Source of the DNA: Pseudothioglobus sp905182815
GTDB lineage: Bacteria; Pseudomonadota; Gammaproteobacteria; PS1; Pseudothioglobaceae
Assembly (NCBI RefSeq): GCF_048087625.1
Contig: NZ_CP159805.1
Location: 1,240,001 to 1,304,000 of the forward strand
Direction: 5' to 3'
Length of the DNA: 64,000 nt
How positions within the stretch are numbered: the first letter of the stretch is position 1; each line of letters opens with the position of its first letter. Positions 52,186 to 62,121 of this stretch are shown here, piece by piece. The translations under genes were made by a program, and so were the position numbers. A model generated the notes under the pieces. The model was not told the DNA's origin and ran no database searches. It saw only the letters and a list, made by a program, of their open reading frames with translations.

Positions 52186-52194
52186 TTTATAGCA
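52186..52194 (-). promoter_or_regulatory. Candidate extended -10 element for the beta-barrel operon
   Basis: On the minus strand TGC-TATAAA is an extended -10 box about 33 nt before the ATG at 52153. No good -35 is seen at the expected distance. The gap to rnpB (52154-52238) holds nothing else I can name. Confidence 0.35.
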
Positions 52195-52238
52195 GAAGAG
52201 CTTTGATGTATATAATCCAAAAAGAACTACAAAGAAGT

Positions 52239-52586
52239 GAAGTTGGCCTATAAGCCGGGTTCTGTTCAGCCGAAGCCTTGATAGTCATTCATCTACGGTA
52301 CTTGTCACCAAGCATCTTTAGCACTCTACCCGAAGACAACGCGAGCAGCGCCAATGCCTCCCTATTTGAGCTTGCTCCAAGTGGGGTTTACCATGCCACA
52401 CTTATCACTAAGTGCGCGGTGAGCTCTTACCTCACCATTTCACCCTTACCTATCGAAACAGGCGGTTTATTTTCTGCTGCACTTTCCGTCGCATCACTGC
52501 GCCTAGCGGTTAACTAGCACTTTGCTCTTTGGAGCCCGGACTTTCCTCCTAGCACAATTGCACTCGGCGACCATCCGGCCAACTTC
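52239..52586 (-). ncRNA. rnpB: RNase P RNA
   Basis: The catalytic RNA of RNase P, which matures tRNA 5' ends. On the minus strand the 5' end GAAGTTGGCC pairs with the 3' end GGCCAACTTC (helix P1). The hallmark GAGGAAAGTCCGGGCTCC occurs near the 5' end, and the 3' part ends in the usual ACCCGGCTTATAGGCC. Length of about 348 nt fits bacterial type A. A TATAAT box at 52595-52600 (minus) is 8 nt from the inferred 5' end, which supports that boundary. Confidence 0.97.
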
Positions 52587-52594
52587 AAGGGAAA

Positions 52595-52627
52595 ATTATA
52601 CGCTAGGAATTCACCGTTTAAACAGTG
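52595..52627 (-). promoter_or_regulatory. rnpB promoter region
   Basis: A perfect TATAAT on the minus strand (52600 down to 52595) is placed correctly for the RNase P RNA start. The near-palindrome CACTGTTTAAACGGTG (minus, 52627-52612) covers the -35 zone, with no recognisable TTGACA. Confidence 0.55.
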
Positions 52628-52652
52628 TACTAAGATCGAATAAAGACTTTAT

Positions 52653-54148
52653 CTAATTCTGAAATGTTATAGGAATATTATCCAGCACTTGATGGATATT
52701 TTCACCATCAGTATCAACTGCAACAGTTACTGGCATATCTTTAACTTCAAGTTCATAGATCGCCTCCATACCCATCTCTTCAAAGGCAACAACTTTTGCC
52801 TTCTTGATAGATTTAGAAATTAAATAAGCCGCGCCGCCAACAGCAATTAAATAACTTGCTTTATGTTTTTTAATACTTTTAATAGTTGCTTCACCGCGCT
52901 CAGCCTTACCAATCATGCCCAAAATTCCTGTGTTTTCTAGCATCATGTCAGTAAATTTATCCATCCTACTCGCAGTTGTTGGGCCTGCTGGACCTATCAC
53001 TTCATTACCCACAGCATCTACTGGACCGACATAATATATAAATTTGTTATCAAAATTAACGCCTTTAGGAAGCTCCTCTCCATCATCAATCATTGACTTA
53101 AGGCGCTTATGGGCAGCGTCCCTTCCAGTAATAATTGTTCCAGATAGTAGCAGTGTGTCTCCAATATTCCAATGCTCCATTTGAGATTGAGTTAGGTTAT
53201 TTAAATCTACCTTTGTGTACTTAGAAACGTCCATCTCCAAGTCTGGATAGAGACTTAAATCAACCTCTGGCAATTCAGCAATTCCAGAGCCATCTAACGT
53301 AAAGTGGACATGCCTCGTAGCAGCGCAGTTTGGAATCATTGCAACTGGCAGTGAAGCTGCATGCGTTGGATAATCTTGAATCTTAACGTCAAGAACTGTT
53401 GTTAAACCGCCCAGACCTTGAGCGCCAATTCCAAGCGCGTTGATCTTATTAAATAAATTAATTCTTAGGGATTCTATTTCAGTGGGATCACTTTTATCTT
53501 TAATTTGATTAATATCGATTGGATCCATGAGCGCTGATTTGGCCATTAGCATGGCTTTTTCAGCAGTTCCGCCAACTCCAATACCTATCATTCCTGGAGG
53601 GCACCAACCCGCACCCATCGTTGGAATTGTTTTCAGAACCCAATCCGTCAGATTATCATCAGGATTTAAAACTGTAAACTTTGATTTGTTTTCAGAGCCG
53701 CCTCCCTTAGCTGCAACCGTAATATCTAATTTATTTCCTTTAACTAATTTGGTATGGATAACTGCAGGAGTATTGTCTTGAGTATTTTTTCGACTAAACA
53801 ATGGATCACTAACGATTGAAGCCCTTAAGCGGTTATCAGGCTCATTGTAGGCCCTCCTTACTCCTTCATTGATCATCTCTTCAAGGTTAAGCTCAGATTC
53901 CCACTGAATATCCATTCCAACTTCAACAAAAACGTTTACAATTCCAGTGTCTTGACAAATTGGCCTCTTACCTAGCGCGCACATCTTAGAGTTTATCAAG
54001 ATCTAGAGATCGCATTTTTTGCGCTCTGATTAGTCTCTCTTTCATAAGCCGAAACCATTGCACTAATAAAATCAGGTGAATGATAATAAGAAATATACTG
54101 CAATGCAGAATGAATACTCTGTACTAAATGGTCTTGTTTAATTATCAT
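52653..54148 (-). CDS. fumA: Class I fumarate hydratase with a frameshift near its N-terminus
   Basis: A [4Fe-4S] fumarase/L(+)-tartrate dehydratase-type enzyme that interconverts fumarate and malate. The main frame (52653-53999) has CALGKRPICQDTG with a cluster Cys, GAGWCPPGMIGIGVGG, NALGIGAQGLGG-like ALGIGAQGLGG, GRDAAHKRL and GPTTASRM. The first ~50 residues lie in another frame starting at ATG 54148 (IIKQDHLVQSIHSALQYISYY, later AYERETNQSAKNAISR), which ends at a TGA near 54001. The family continuity ISR-ILINSKMC would be restored by one inserted base at about 54000. It could be a mutation, a slippage site or a sequence error. Confidence 0.85.
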
Positions 54149-54240
54149 ATTTATTTGGATTCACCTATTGTCTAGTATATTAAAGCAAGATATATTATAA
54201 TCTCTTTTCATTTTAATCATTTTTTTGCTAGGATTCCCTT

Positions 54241-55272
54241 ATGTTCAATTTATTCAACGGCCAAAATCTATCAATCGATCTTGGAACAGCTAATACACTT
54301 ATTTATATGGACGGTAAAGTAGTCCTCAATGAGCCTTCAGTTGTTGCATTAAGGCATGAAAAAGGTGCCTTAGAGTCAACAGTCATCGCTGTAGGTCAAG
54401 AAGCAAAAAATATGCTTGGAAGAACTCCTGGCTCAATTGAAGCTATTAGACCAATGAAAGATGGCGTAATTGCTGACTTTAAGGTCACTGAAAAAATGCT
54501 TCAATACTTTATGAAAAAAGTTTTAAAAGCAGGCTTTTTCTCCCCAAGTCCTAAGGTGTTAATTTGTGTCCCATGCGGCGCCACTCAAGTTGAAAGGCGC
54601 GCGATCAAAGAAAGTGCTGTAGGCGCTGGAGCAAGAGACGTTTACCTTATTGAGGAGCCAATGGCGGCAGCGCTTGGCGCTGGAATGGCCATTGAAGAGG
54701 CTTCAGGTGCAATGGTTCTTGATATTGGCGGTGGAACCTCTGAGATTGCCATACTATCTTTAAATGGAATTGTTTATTCTGACTCCCTTAGAGTTGGAGG
54801 AGATGTTTTTGATGACACTATTGTTAAATTTGTAAGAAGAGTCCACGGGATTATTATCGGCGAGGCAACTGCTGAGCAAATTAAAGAAGAAGTTGGAAGT
54901 GCTTTTGAATCAAAAATTATACGAAAAAACGAGTTCAGAGGACGAGCAGTTTCTACTGGTCTTCCTGTTGCTTTTGAAGTCACTAATTCTGAGATATTAG
55001 AAGCTTTGAGTGAGCCTCTTGGAATGATAATCAGCGCACTAAGAACAGCCCTTGAGCAAACGCCTCCTGAATTATCATCAGATATTGCGCAAAATGGCCT
55101 AGTTATTACTGGCGGTGGTGCACTTTTAGAGGGTATTGATAAGCTAATTCATAATCAAACAAACTTGCCCGTTACTATTGCAGATGATCCACTTACCTGT
55201 GTCGCAAGAGGCGGAGGAATTGCCCTAGAAATGATTAATCAGCATGATATGGGATTTTTAGCTGCTGAGTGA
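54241..55272 (+). CDS. mreB: Rod shape-determining protein MreB
   Basis: MreB is the bacterial actin that guides lateral wall growth. The 343-residue protein has the phosphate loops SIDLGTANTLIYM (about 9-21) and VLDIGGGTSEIAIL, with IEEPMAAALGAGM and the adenosine motif VITGGGALLEGIDKLI. Length and motifs are normal. A TATAAT box lies at 54196-54201, and GCTAGGATTCC precedes the ATG. mreC, mreD and the PBP2 gene follow on the same strand as one unit. Confidence 0.97.
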   Translation: MFNLFNGQNLSIDLGTANTLIYMDGKVVLNEPSVVALRHEKGALESTVIAVGQEAKNMLGRTPGSIEAIRPMKDGVIADFKVTEKMLQYFMKKVLKAGFFSPSPKVLICVPCGATQVERRAIKESAVGAGARDVYLIEEPMAAALGAGMAIEEASGAMVLDIGGGTSEIAILSLNGIVYSDSLRVGGDVFDDTIVKFVRRVHGIIIGEATAEQIKEEVGSAFESKIIRKNEFRGRAVSTGLPVAFEVTNSEILEALSEPLGMIISALRTALEQTPPELSSDIAQNGLVITGGGALLEGIDKLIHNQTNLPVTIADDPLTCVARGGGIALEMINQHDMGFLAAE

Positions 55273-55297
55273 AACAAAATAAGTCGAGGAATTAATA

Positions 55298-56101
55298 ATG
55301 CGGCTTGTCAAACTTTTCGTACCAGTACTTCTTTCAATTATCTTAATTGTATTAGATACTCGTTTCTCTTACTTAGATAATTTTAAAAAATTCACCTTAA
55401 CTCTTCTTAGCCCAATTTATGTAATTGTTGATTTACCCAGCCAAGTCATTAATTGGGTCAACGATAAGGGCGCTGATAATGAGATTCTAATTGGTGAAAA
55501 TGATTATCTAAAAAGTCAATTAATTGAACTTAAAGCAAGACTTCAGACGTACAATAATCTAGCTTTAGAAAATCAAAAAATTTCAGAGCTTTTAGATTCA
55601 AGCTATGAAATACCAAATCATGATGTTTTGCTTGCACGTGTTAAGTCAATCTCACAGTCCAGACTGTCCAAAAAAATAGTTATTGATAAGGGTTCAAATG
55701 ATCAAATATCTTTATCTCAACTTATTATTGGCTCAGACGGGGTTGTGGGTCAAGTTACGCAAGTTACTCCTATGTTCTCAACGGTTCGTCTTCTAACCGA
55801 CCCCACCCAATTTATGCCCGTTAAAAATTCAAGAAATGGAATTCGAGGTATCTCCAAAGGAGTGGCATCAAATGAAGAAGGCATGATAGTTGAGTATGTG
55901 CCATTAGATTCAGATGTTAAAGTTGGAGATTTATTCCTTACTAGCGGAATTGGTAATTCATACCCATCTGGCTATCTTGTGGGAAGAGTAACTTCAATCG
56001 ATGATTCTTTAGTTGCTTCATTCTTATCTATTACGCTTCAGCCATCTCAAGATATGAATAAATTAGAAATGGTCCTTATTATTAAAGGAAAAAATGACTA
56101 A
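55298..56101 (+). CDS. mreC: Rod shape-determining protein MreC
   Basis: MreC is a bitopic scaffold that activates PBP2. It has one N-terminal membrane helix (about residues 7-22), a coiled coil (about 68-105) and a periplasmic beta domain with VDLPSQVINW, IVIDKGSNDQI, GSDGVVGQVTQVTPMFSTVRLLTDP and LFLTSGIGNSYPSGYLVGRV. Length 267 is on the short side because the C-terminal Pro-rich tail of E. coli is missing. It overlaps mreD by 8 nt. Confidence 0.95.
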   Translation: MRLVKLFVPVLLSIILIVLDTRFSYLDNFKKFTLTLLSPIYVIVDLPSQVINWVNDKGADNEILIGENDYLKSQLIELKARLQTYNNLALENQKISELLDSSYEIPNHDVLLARVKSISQSRLSKKIVIDKGSNDQISLSQLIIGSDGVVGQVTQVTPMFSTVRLLTDPTQFMPVKNSRNGIRGISKGVASNEEGMIVEYVPLDSDVKVGDLFLTSGIGNSYPSGYLVGRVTSIDDSLVASFLSITLQPSQDMNKLEMVLIIKGKND

Positions 56102-56561
56102 TTCAAATCACTTCTTTCTTCTAGTTAAAATATCTATTATTGCATTCATTACTGGTGCAATTTCACTGCCGTCTTTTCTAGAGCTTGCCTCTCCTTTTTG
56201 GTTATTACCTTTTTTTAGCTACTGGGTTATTTATTCAAATGGCAAGAATATTTTTGCTTCTGCATTTATTCTTGGAATATTATTTGATATTATTGAGGGA
56301 GGAACTCTAGGTCAAAACGCTGTTGCCCTAGTGCTCAGCTCTGCTTTTATTTTAAATGTAAAAAAATCTTTTTTTGTTTCAAATTTAACGACTCAACAAG
56401 TTTATATTTTTTTAGGATCTATAATTTATTTGATTATATTTTTATTGGTTCAGCAATTAACTCAAGGCCTAAATTTTGAGTGGTTAATATTACTTTCTCC
56501 ATTTACTAGTGCAATATTATGGCCCTTAATTCGATACTTATTAGCAAAGCTTAAACAATAA
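56094..56561 (+). CDS. mreD: Rod shape-determining protein MreD
   Basis: MreD is a small inner membrane protein of the elongasome. The 155-residue protein has about five hydrophobic helices. Family marks are weak but include the PFWLLPFFSYWVIY start and GILFDIIEGGTLGQNAVALVL, which matches the conserved G-x-x-x-D-x-x-x-G-x-x-LG segment. Position between mreC and the PBP2 gene makes the call firm. Confidence 0.92.
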   Translation: MTNSNHFFLLVKISIIAFITGAISLPSFLELASPFWLLPFFSYWVIYSNGKNIFASAFILGILFDIIEGGTLGQNAVALVLSSAFILNVKKSFFVSNLTTQQVYIFLGSIIYLIIFLLVQQLTQGLNFEWLILLSPFTSAILWPLIRYLLAKLKQ

Positions 56562-56574
56562 TTAAGTTAAAGAT

Positions 56575-58428
56575 ATGGAAAAAATTGGAAATATTAAGCG
56601 CGAAAAAGTAGTATTCAAATCAAGAGTAATTTTTTCCGCAATCATAATGCTTTTGATAACTCTGATCTTAATAGTAAGACTCTTTAATCTTCAAGTAACT
56701 AAGCATGATTACTATTTAGAAGAAGCGCTTGGTAATCAAATGCAAAATCTTCCTATAACACCAATTAGGGGTGATATTCTAGATCGAAATGGGAAAATAT
56801 TAGCAACTAATGAATTTTCTTATATATTAACAATCACTCCAGAAAAAGTAACTAATTTAAACGAAACATTGATAGGATTAAAAATAAGGGATTTAATTAC
56901 TTATGACGATATTAAAAAATTTAATAAAAAATTAAGTCGTTTTAAAAAATTTCATAATATACCCTTAAAATTTAATCTCTCCGAGTCATCCGTTGCTTCA
57001 TTTTTAGTAGAAAACCAACTCCCTGGCGTTGAGGTTGAGCCGTATTTTCATCGAGTTTATCCTTATGGAGAATCGAGTGCTCATCTCATTGGATACGTCT
57101 CTTCAATGAGTAAAGCAGACAAAGGTATTTATGATAAAAAAAATTATAATGGTACAAATTTTGTTGGCAAAACAGGTATTGAAAAACAATATGAGAAGCT
57201 ACTTCATGGGCAATCTGGTATTAAACAAATTGAGCGAAATGTAGCTGGCCGAATTGTGGATACCAAAATTATAACGCCCTCTATTGCTGGCCAAGATATC
57301 TACTTAAATATTGATATAGACTTACAACTTAAAGCTGAATCACTTCTTGGAGATAGTAGAGGTGTTATCGCACTTATAAATGTTAAGAATGGGTCAATAC
57401 TCAGTTTAGTCAGTACCCCTTCATATAATCCAAATTGGTTTGTTAATGGAATTTCAGTCGAAAGATATAATGAGCTCAGTAATAACGAAGACTTGCCACT
57501 TTTTGATAGAAGCATTAAAGGACTCTACCCTCCTGGATCGACTATCAAGCCAATGGTTGCTCTTGCTGGTTTAGAGCTTAATAATATAACTATTAAAGAT
57601 AGTACCTTTTGTCCTGGATACTACAAATTAAATAATTACTCTAGAAAGTTTAATGACTGGAAACGAACTGGTCATGGGAAAGTAGATGTGATTGAGGCTA
57701 TAGCTCAATCATGTGATGTATTTTTCTATGATTTAGCTTTCAATATGGGTATTGATCAAATTCATGATAGCCTTTCATATTTTCAATTTGGCAAAAAAAC
57801 AGGAATTGACTTACCAGGAGAACTTGGCGGTATCCTTCCCTCTAGAGAGTGGAAAAAGATTAATAAGGACGAGCCTTGGTATAGAGGAGAAACTCTTATA
57901 ACAGGAATTGGCCAAGGTTTTATGACTACAAGCCCTCTTCAACTCGCTTTAGCAACAGCAGCTATAGCAAACAAAGGTCAGTTATTAATGCCTCAAGTAA
58001 TGATGCATTCTCAATCAAAAAATGGTGATTTATTTGAAGAACAAAACCTAAAATCAAATCAAATACCTATAAAGGATATCAATAATTGGGAGTTAATTAT
58101 TGAAGCAATGAAGCAAACAGTATATGGTAAATTTGGGACAGCCAAAAGACTTAACAATAAGCTTAAATATAGCCTAGCAGGTAAAACTGGAACCGCACAG
58201 GTTTTTGGTCTTGACCCAGAAGAAGAGTACATTGCTGAAAATATTGAAGAAAAATTAAGGGATCATGCTCTATTTACTGGATTTGCACCTATAGAAGATC
58301 CCCAAGTGGCAATTGCTATTATTGTTGAAAATGCAGGAAGTGGTAGCTCAAAAGCAGCACCTTTGGCAAGAGAACTTTTAGACGAATACTTTATTAAAAA
58401 TCCAGTTGAACTAAATACACTAAATTAG
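56575..58428 (+). CDS. mrdA: Penicillin-binding protein 2
   Basis: PBP2 is the transpeptidase of lateral wall synthesis. The 617-residue class B PBP has one membrane helix (about 17-40), the dimerization domain with ITPIRGDILDRNGKILATN, and the transpeptidase domain with S322-T-I-K325 (PPGSTIKPM), SQSCDVFFYDLA as the SxN-type motif (SCD) and K537-TG in AGKTGTAQVF. RodA (mrdB), its usual partner and neighbour, is not encoded in the window. It ends 11 nt from the convergent tgt stop. Confidence 0.96.
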   Translation: MEKIGNIKREKVVFKSRVIFSAIIMLLITLILIVRLFNLQVTKHDYYLEEALGNQMQNLPITPIRGDILDRNGKILATNEFSYILTITPEKVTNLNETLIGLKIRDLITYDDIKKFNKKLSRFKKFHNIPLKFNLSESSVASFLVENQLPGVEVEPYFHRVYPYGESSAHLIGYVSSMSKADKGIYDKKNYNGTNFVGKTGIEKQYEKLLHGQSGIKQIERNVAGRIVDTKIITPSIAGQDIYLNIDIDLQLKAESLLGDSRGVIALINVKNGSILSLVSTPSYNPNWFVNGISVERYNELSNNEDLPLFDRSIKGLYPPGSTIKPMVALAGLELNNITIKDSTFCPGYYKLNNYSRKFNDWKRTGHGKVDVIEAIAQSCDVFFYDLAFNMGIDQIHDSLSYFQFGKKTGIDLPGELGGILPSREWKKINKDEPWYRGETLITGIGQGFMTTSPLQLALATAAIANKGQLLMPQVMMHSQSKNGDLFEEQNLKSNQIPIKDINNWELIIEAMKQTVYGKFGTAKRLNNKLKYSLAGKTGTAQVFGLDPEEEYIAENIEEKLRDHALFTGFAPIEDPQVAIAIIVENAGSGSSKAAPLARELLDEYFIKNPVELNTLN

Positions 58429-58439
58429 ATTAAATCTCT

Positions 58440-59540
58440 TTATAGCTTTTCAGTATAGAATTTTTTTCTAAAGTCAGAAAATGTATTACTCTTGATTGCC
58501 CCTCTAATTGACTTCATCAAATACTGGTAATAGAAAAGATTATGAAGGGTGTTTAGGCGGGACCCTAGAATTTCATTTGATTTTTGTAAGTGGTGAAGAT
58601 ATGCCCTTGAATAATTTTGACAAGTTGAGCAATGACAATTAGGATCTAGAGGGCTAGTATCTTTCTTATATTTTGCATTGCGAATTTTTACAACGCCCTC
58701 TGAAGTAAATAAGTACCCATTTCTTGCATTACGAGATGGCATTACGCAGTCGAACATATCAACTCCAGCTGCAACACCTTCAACTAGGTCTGAAGGAGTT
58801 CCAACACCCATAAGATACCTTGGCTTGTTAGATGGCATATGATCAGGTAAGTAGCTGAGAACCTCCATCATTTCTTCTTTTGGCTCTCCAACCGACAAAC
58901 CGCCAATAGCATAACCGTCAAAATTCATCTCAACTAATGACTCAGCTGAATGAAGACGAAGCTCTTTATGCATTCCTCCCTGAATAATTCCAAAAAGAGC
59001 ATTCTTATTGTTGAGTCTTTTATGCTCATCTAAAGATCTTTTAGCCCATCGAAGTGAAAGCTGCATAGATTGATCAACAACATTTTTTTCAGAGGGATAA
59101 GCCGTGCAATCATCAAATATCATAACAATATCTGAACCCAATTTATACTGAATTTGCATAGATTCCTCAGGACCCATAAAAATTGCTGATCCATCCTTTG
59201 GTGATCTGAATTTAACGCCTTGCTCAGTTATTTTCCGCATCTTACCTAAGCTAAAGACTTGGAACCCACCAGAATCAGTTAGAATTGGGCCATGCCAATT
59301 CATAAAATCATGGAGATCACCATGAGCCTCAATCACATCAGTTGAAGGTGTTATTGATAAATGAAATGTATTCCCTAGGATAATTTCAGCGCCTAAATCC
59401 CTCACCTCATCAACAGTCATTGCCTTAACTGTTCCATATGTTCCAACAGGCATAAAAGCTGGGGTATTAACCTCACCACGCTCAAAAGTAAGCTTACCTA
59501 ATCGAGCTTTATTATCTGTATTTTTAAGTTCAAATTTCAT
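58440..59540 (-). CDS. tgt: tRNA-guanine transglycosylase
   Basis: Tgt swaps guanine 34 for preQ1 in tRNAs with GUN anticodons. The barrel shows FMPVGTYGTVKAMT, ILGNTFHL, LTDSGGFQVFSLG, the catalytic Asp in DMFDCVMPSRNARNG, and GGLSVGEPKEEM. The zinc site is C-x-C-x2-C in NCHCSTCQNYSR with a later His in LNTLHNLFYY. Length 366 is normal. queA and yajC-secD, frequent neighbours, are not adjacent here. Confidence 0.97.
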   Translation of the reverse strand: MKFELKNTDNKARLGKLTFERGEVNTPAFMPVGTYGTVKAMTVDEVRDLGAEIILGNTFHLSITPSTDVIEAHGDLHDFMNWHGPILTDSGGFQVFSLGKMRKITEQGVKFRSPKDGSAIFMGPEESMQIQYKLGSDIVMIFDDCTAYPSEKNVVDQSMQLSLRWAKRSLDEHKRLNNKNALFGIIQGGMHKELRLHSAESLVEMNFDGYAIGGLSVGEPKEEMMEVLSYLPDHMPSNKPRYLMGVGTPSDLVEGVAAGVDMFDCVMPSRNARNGYLFTSEGVVKIRNAKYKKDTSPLDPNCHCSTCQNYSRAYLHHLQKSNEILGSRLNTLHNLFYYQYLMKSIRGAIKSNTFSDFRKKFYTEKL

Positions 59541-59579
59541 AGTAAAGTTATAAAAAATATGCGATTTTTTTTAGCTTAA

Positions 59580-60005
59580 TTAGAATGCTTGATTTATTTC
59601 ATCAAACCCAAAGCCTCTTGATTGTAAAAAACGTTTTTGCCTAGCCTTTTCTTTATAGTCTAAAGATTTGCTATCACCAAATTTTTTATACTTAACGTCT
59701 TTTGCAAGCTCAAACCAATTAAATAAAGTTAAATCAAACTTACTAATACCTCTTGATTTTAGCTCCATAGAAATTTTTACAGGCCCTTTGCCTTGATTAA
59801 AGCGCATAAGTATGAAAGCCTCAGAAAACCTTTCATCACTCTGGTATTTTTGCTCAGCTAATAAAGAGATGCTGTCATTAATGACAGCATCATCAAAATC
59901 TTTAAGGTTTAATTTTTGTCTTAATTCTAATTTGGAGTGCTCTCGCCTCATTAACATCTTTAATGCGGCTGCGTAGCATTTACTCTGCTGACTCTGTTTC
60001 GTCAT
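59580..60005 (-). CDS. recX: Regulatory protein RecX
   Basis: RecX caps RecA filaments and limits recombination. The 141-residue helical protein has AAALKMLMRREHSKLELRQKL at the start, then SLLAEQKYQSDERFSEAFI and GPVKISMELKSRGIS, all typical RecX repeats. The C-terminal KARQKRFLQSRGFGFDEI closes the third repeat. Its start overlaps the recA end by 26 nt, so translation is probably coupled and low. Confidence 0.93.
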   Translation of the reverse strand: MTKQSQQSKCYAAALKMLMRREHSKLELRQKLNLKDFDDAVINDSISLLAEQKYQSDERFSEAFILMRFNQGKGPVKISMELKSRGISKFDLTLFNWFELAKDVKYKKFGDSKSLDYKEKARQKRFLQSRGFGFDEINQAF

Positions 60006-61029
60006 TATCGCTCTTTACGGGCTGTGTTTCATCATTATCATTACTCATTAATTTCTCACGAATTTTAGCCTCAAGCATTTGACTCATTTTAGTATTATCT
60101 TTTAAGAAATCACGAGAATTATCCTTACCTTGGCCAATTCTTTCCCCTTCAACACTATACCAAGCTCCTGCCTTTTCAACAAAACCATGCTCAACTCCTA
60201 AATCAATTATCTCACTCTCCCTAGAGATGCCTTGATTATATAAAATTTGAAACTCAGCCTTTTTAAATGGAGGGGCTACCTTATTTTTGAGAACCTTAAC
60301 ACGCGTCTCATTACCAAGAATTTCATCACCTTTTTTAATAGCTCCAATTCTTCGAATATCAAGTCTTACGGAGGCATAAAACTTAAGAGCATTTCCACCA
60401 GTTGTAGTTTCAGGGTTACCAAACATCACACCAATCTTCATTCTAAGTTGATTAATAAAGATTACCATGGTATTAGTTCGCTTTATATTGGATGTAAGCT
60501 TTCTTAATGCCTGAGACATTAGCCTAGCTTGTAAGCCCATATGCGAAGCACCCATTTCGCCTTCAATTTCAGCTTTAGGAGTTAACGCAGCAACTGAGTC
60601 AATAACAACAATATCAACACCTCCAGAGCGAACTAGCATATCTGTAATTTCTAAAGCTTGCTCACCAGTATCAGGTTGGGAAATTAGAAGGTCGTCTGTA
60701 TTTACGCCCAATTTTCTAGCATAAGAGGGATCTAGAGCATGTTCTGCATCAATAAATGCCGCCGTTCCACCCAATTTTTGCATTTCGGCAATAACATGAA
60801 GAGTCATAGTTGTTTTTCCTGAAGACTCAGGACCATAAATTTCAACAACTCTACCTCGAGGTAAGCCACCAATTCCTAAAGCAATATCAAGACTTAAACT
60901 TCCCGTTGATACAGCTTCAATATCACTTCTCGCCTCTTCATCACCCAAAAACATGACAGAACCTTTTCCGTACTGTTTTTCAATTTGTCCAAGTGCTACT
61001 TGTAGTGCTTGTTTTTTCTTTTCATTCAC
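59980..61029 (-). CDS. recA: Recombinase RecA
   Basis: RecA forms filaments on ssDNA for strand exchange. The 349-residue protein has GSLSLDIALGIGGLPRGRVVEIYGPESSGKTT with the P-loop at about 66-73, FIDAEHALDPSYA, IVIDSVAALTPKAEIEGEMGASHMG, FINQLRMKIGVMFGNPETTTGGNALKFYASVRLDIRR, and an acidic C-terminus. I see no CTGT-N8-ACAG LexA box in the 61030-61077 gap before the divergent ribD gene, so LexA control of the E. coli kind is not evident. Confidence 0.98.
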   Translation of the reverse strand: MNEKKKQALQVALGQIEKQYGKGSVMFLGDEEARSDIEAVSTGSLSLDIALGIGGLPRGRVVEIYGPESSGKTTMTLHVIAEMQKLGGTAAFIDAEHALDPSYARKLGVNTDDLLISQPDTGEQALEITDMLVRSGGVDIVVIDSVAALTPKAEIEGEMGASHMGLQARLMSQALRKLTSNIKRTNTMVIFINQLRMKIGVMFGNPETTTGGNALKFYASVRLDIRRIGAIKKGDEILGNETRVKVLKNKVAPPFKKAEFQILYNQGISRESEIIDLGVEHGFVEKAGAWYSVEGERIGQGKDNSRDFLKDNTKMSQMLEAKIREKLMSNDNDETQPVKSDNDETESAE

Positions 61030-61077
61030 TCCGTTCTCCCGCGTAAAATGATAATAAATTTATATGCAATTATTATA

Positions 61078-62121
61078 ATGGCTTTCACTCATCAAGATAC
61101 AGAATGTATGGCTCTTGCACTAAAACTTTCTCAGTTTGGTCGCAAAGCTGTTGGTGCAAATCCAATGGTTGGATGTGTGATTTCTCGTGATGATAAAATT
61201 ATTGCTCAAGACTACCATCGCCTTTATGGAGAGGGCCATGCAGAGGTGAATGCCTTAGAAAAAATTAATTACAAAGGTGGAAATACTAACGTATATATTA
61301 CTCTTGAACCATGTACTCATTTTGGTAAGACGCCGCCTTGTGCTGACGCACTAATTAGGGCTGGAGTTAAGAAGGTATTTATTGCAATGCTTGATCCAAA
61401 TCCATTAGTTTCTGGAAGTGGAGTTAGGGCGCTTCAAGATAATGGAATCGAGGTTGAAGTTGGGCTACTTGAAGTGGAAGCTAATGAAATTAATCGCGGT
61501 TTTGTCAAAAGAATGACGAGTGGTTTGCCTTTTGTAACATCAAAAATTGCAATGAGCCTTGATGGAAGAACGGCAATGAAAAATGGGGAGAGCAAATGGA
61601 TTACTTCTAAAGCTTCTCGAGAGGATGTACAAATGCTGCGAAGCTTAAATCAGGCGATTTTGACAGGCTCAGGCACAATCAAAAGCGATAACCCGATGAT
61701 GACTGTTAGGACTGAGAGTGCAGATTCAAACCCACTTCGTGTTGTTATTGACAGTAATAATATTATTACTGATAAATCTCTTAACATTTTTTCATCTGAT
61801 GCTGAAACTCTTATTTTAAATAACAATAATTCAGAAATGCTTGCTAATGGTAAATTAGATCTTAAATCTGCGCTTATAAAACTAGGAGAAATGGGTATTA
61901 ATAATTTACTTTTAGAAGCTGGCAGCGGTCTTAATGGGGCTATGACTGAAGCTGGGCTAATTGATGAGTTTATTATCTACACTGCTCCATTAATACTTGG
62001 AAGTGATGCCAATCCGATGATAGAAATTCCTTTAAAAAAAATGTCTAACAAAATTAAACTTAATATTATTGAGGTTAGTCAAATAGATTGTGATATTAAA
62101 ATTAGAGCCACTATTAAATGA
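61078..62121 (+). CDS. ribD: Riboflavin biosynthesis deaminase/reductase RibD
   Basis: RibD performs the deaminase and reductase steps of riboflavin synthesis. The N-terminal deaminase has zinc ligands H54 and E56 in GHAEVNAL and C79 and C88 in LEPCTHFGKTPPCADAL. The C-terminal reductase starts at about residue 148 (VTSKIAMSLDGRTA, KWITSKASREDV). I chose the ATG at 61078; a longer frame to 61009 overlaps recA and adds unconserved residues. No FMN riboswitch is visible in the short gap. It overlaps coaBC by 4 nt. Confidence 0.95.
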   Translation: MAFTHQDTECMALALKLSQFGRKAVGANPMVGCVISRDDKIIAQDYHRLYGEGHAEVNALEKINYKGGNTNVYITLEPCTHFGKTPPCADALIRAGVKKVFIAMLDPNPLVSGSGVRALQDNGIEVEVGLLEVEANEINRGFVKRMTSGLPFVTSKIAMSLDGRTAMKNGESKWITSKASREDVQMLRSLNQAILTGSGTIKSDNPMMTVRTESADSNPLRVVIDSNNIITDKSLNIFSSDAETLILNNNNSEMLANGKLDLKSALIKLGEMGINNLLLEAGSGLNGAMTEAGLIDEFIIYTAPLILGSDANPMIEIPLKKMSNKIKLNIIEVSQIDCDIKIRATIK

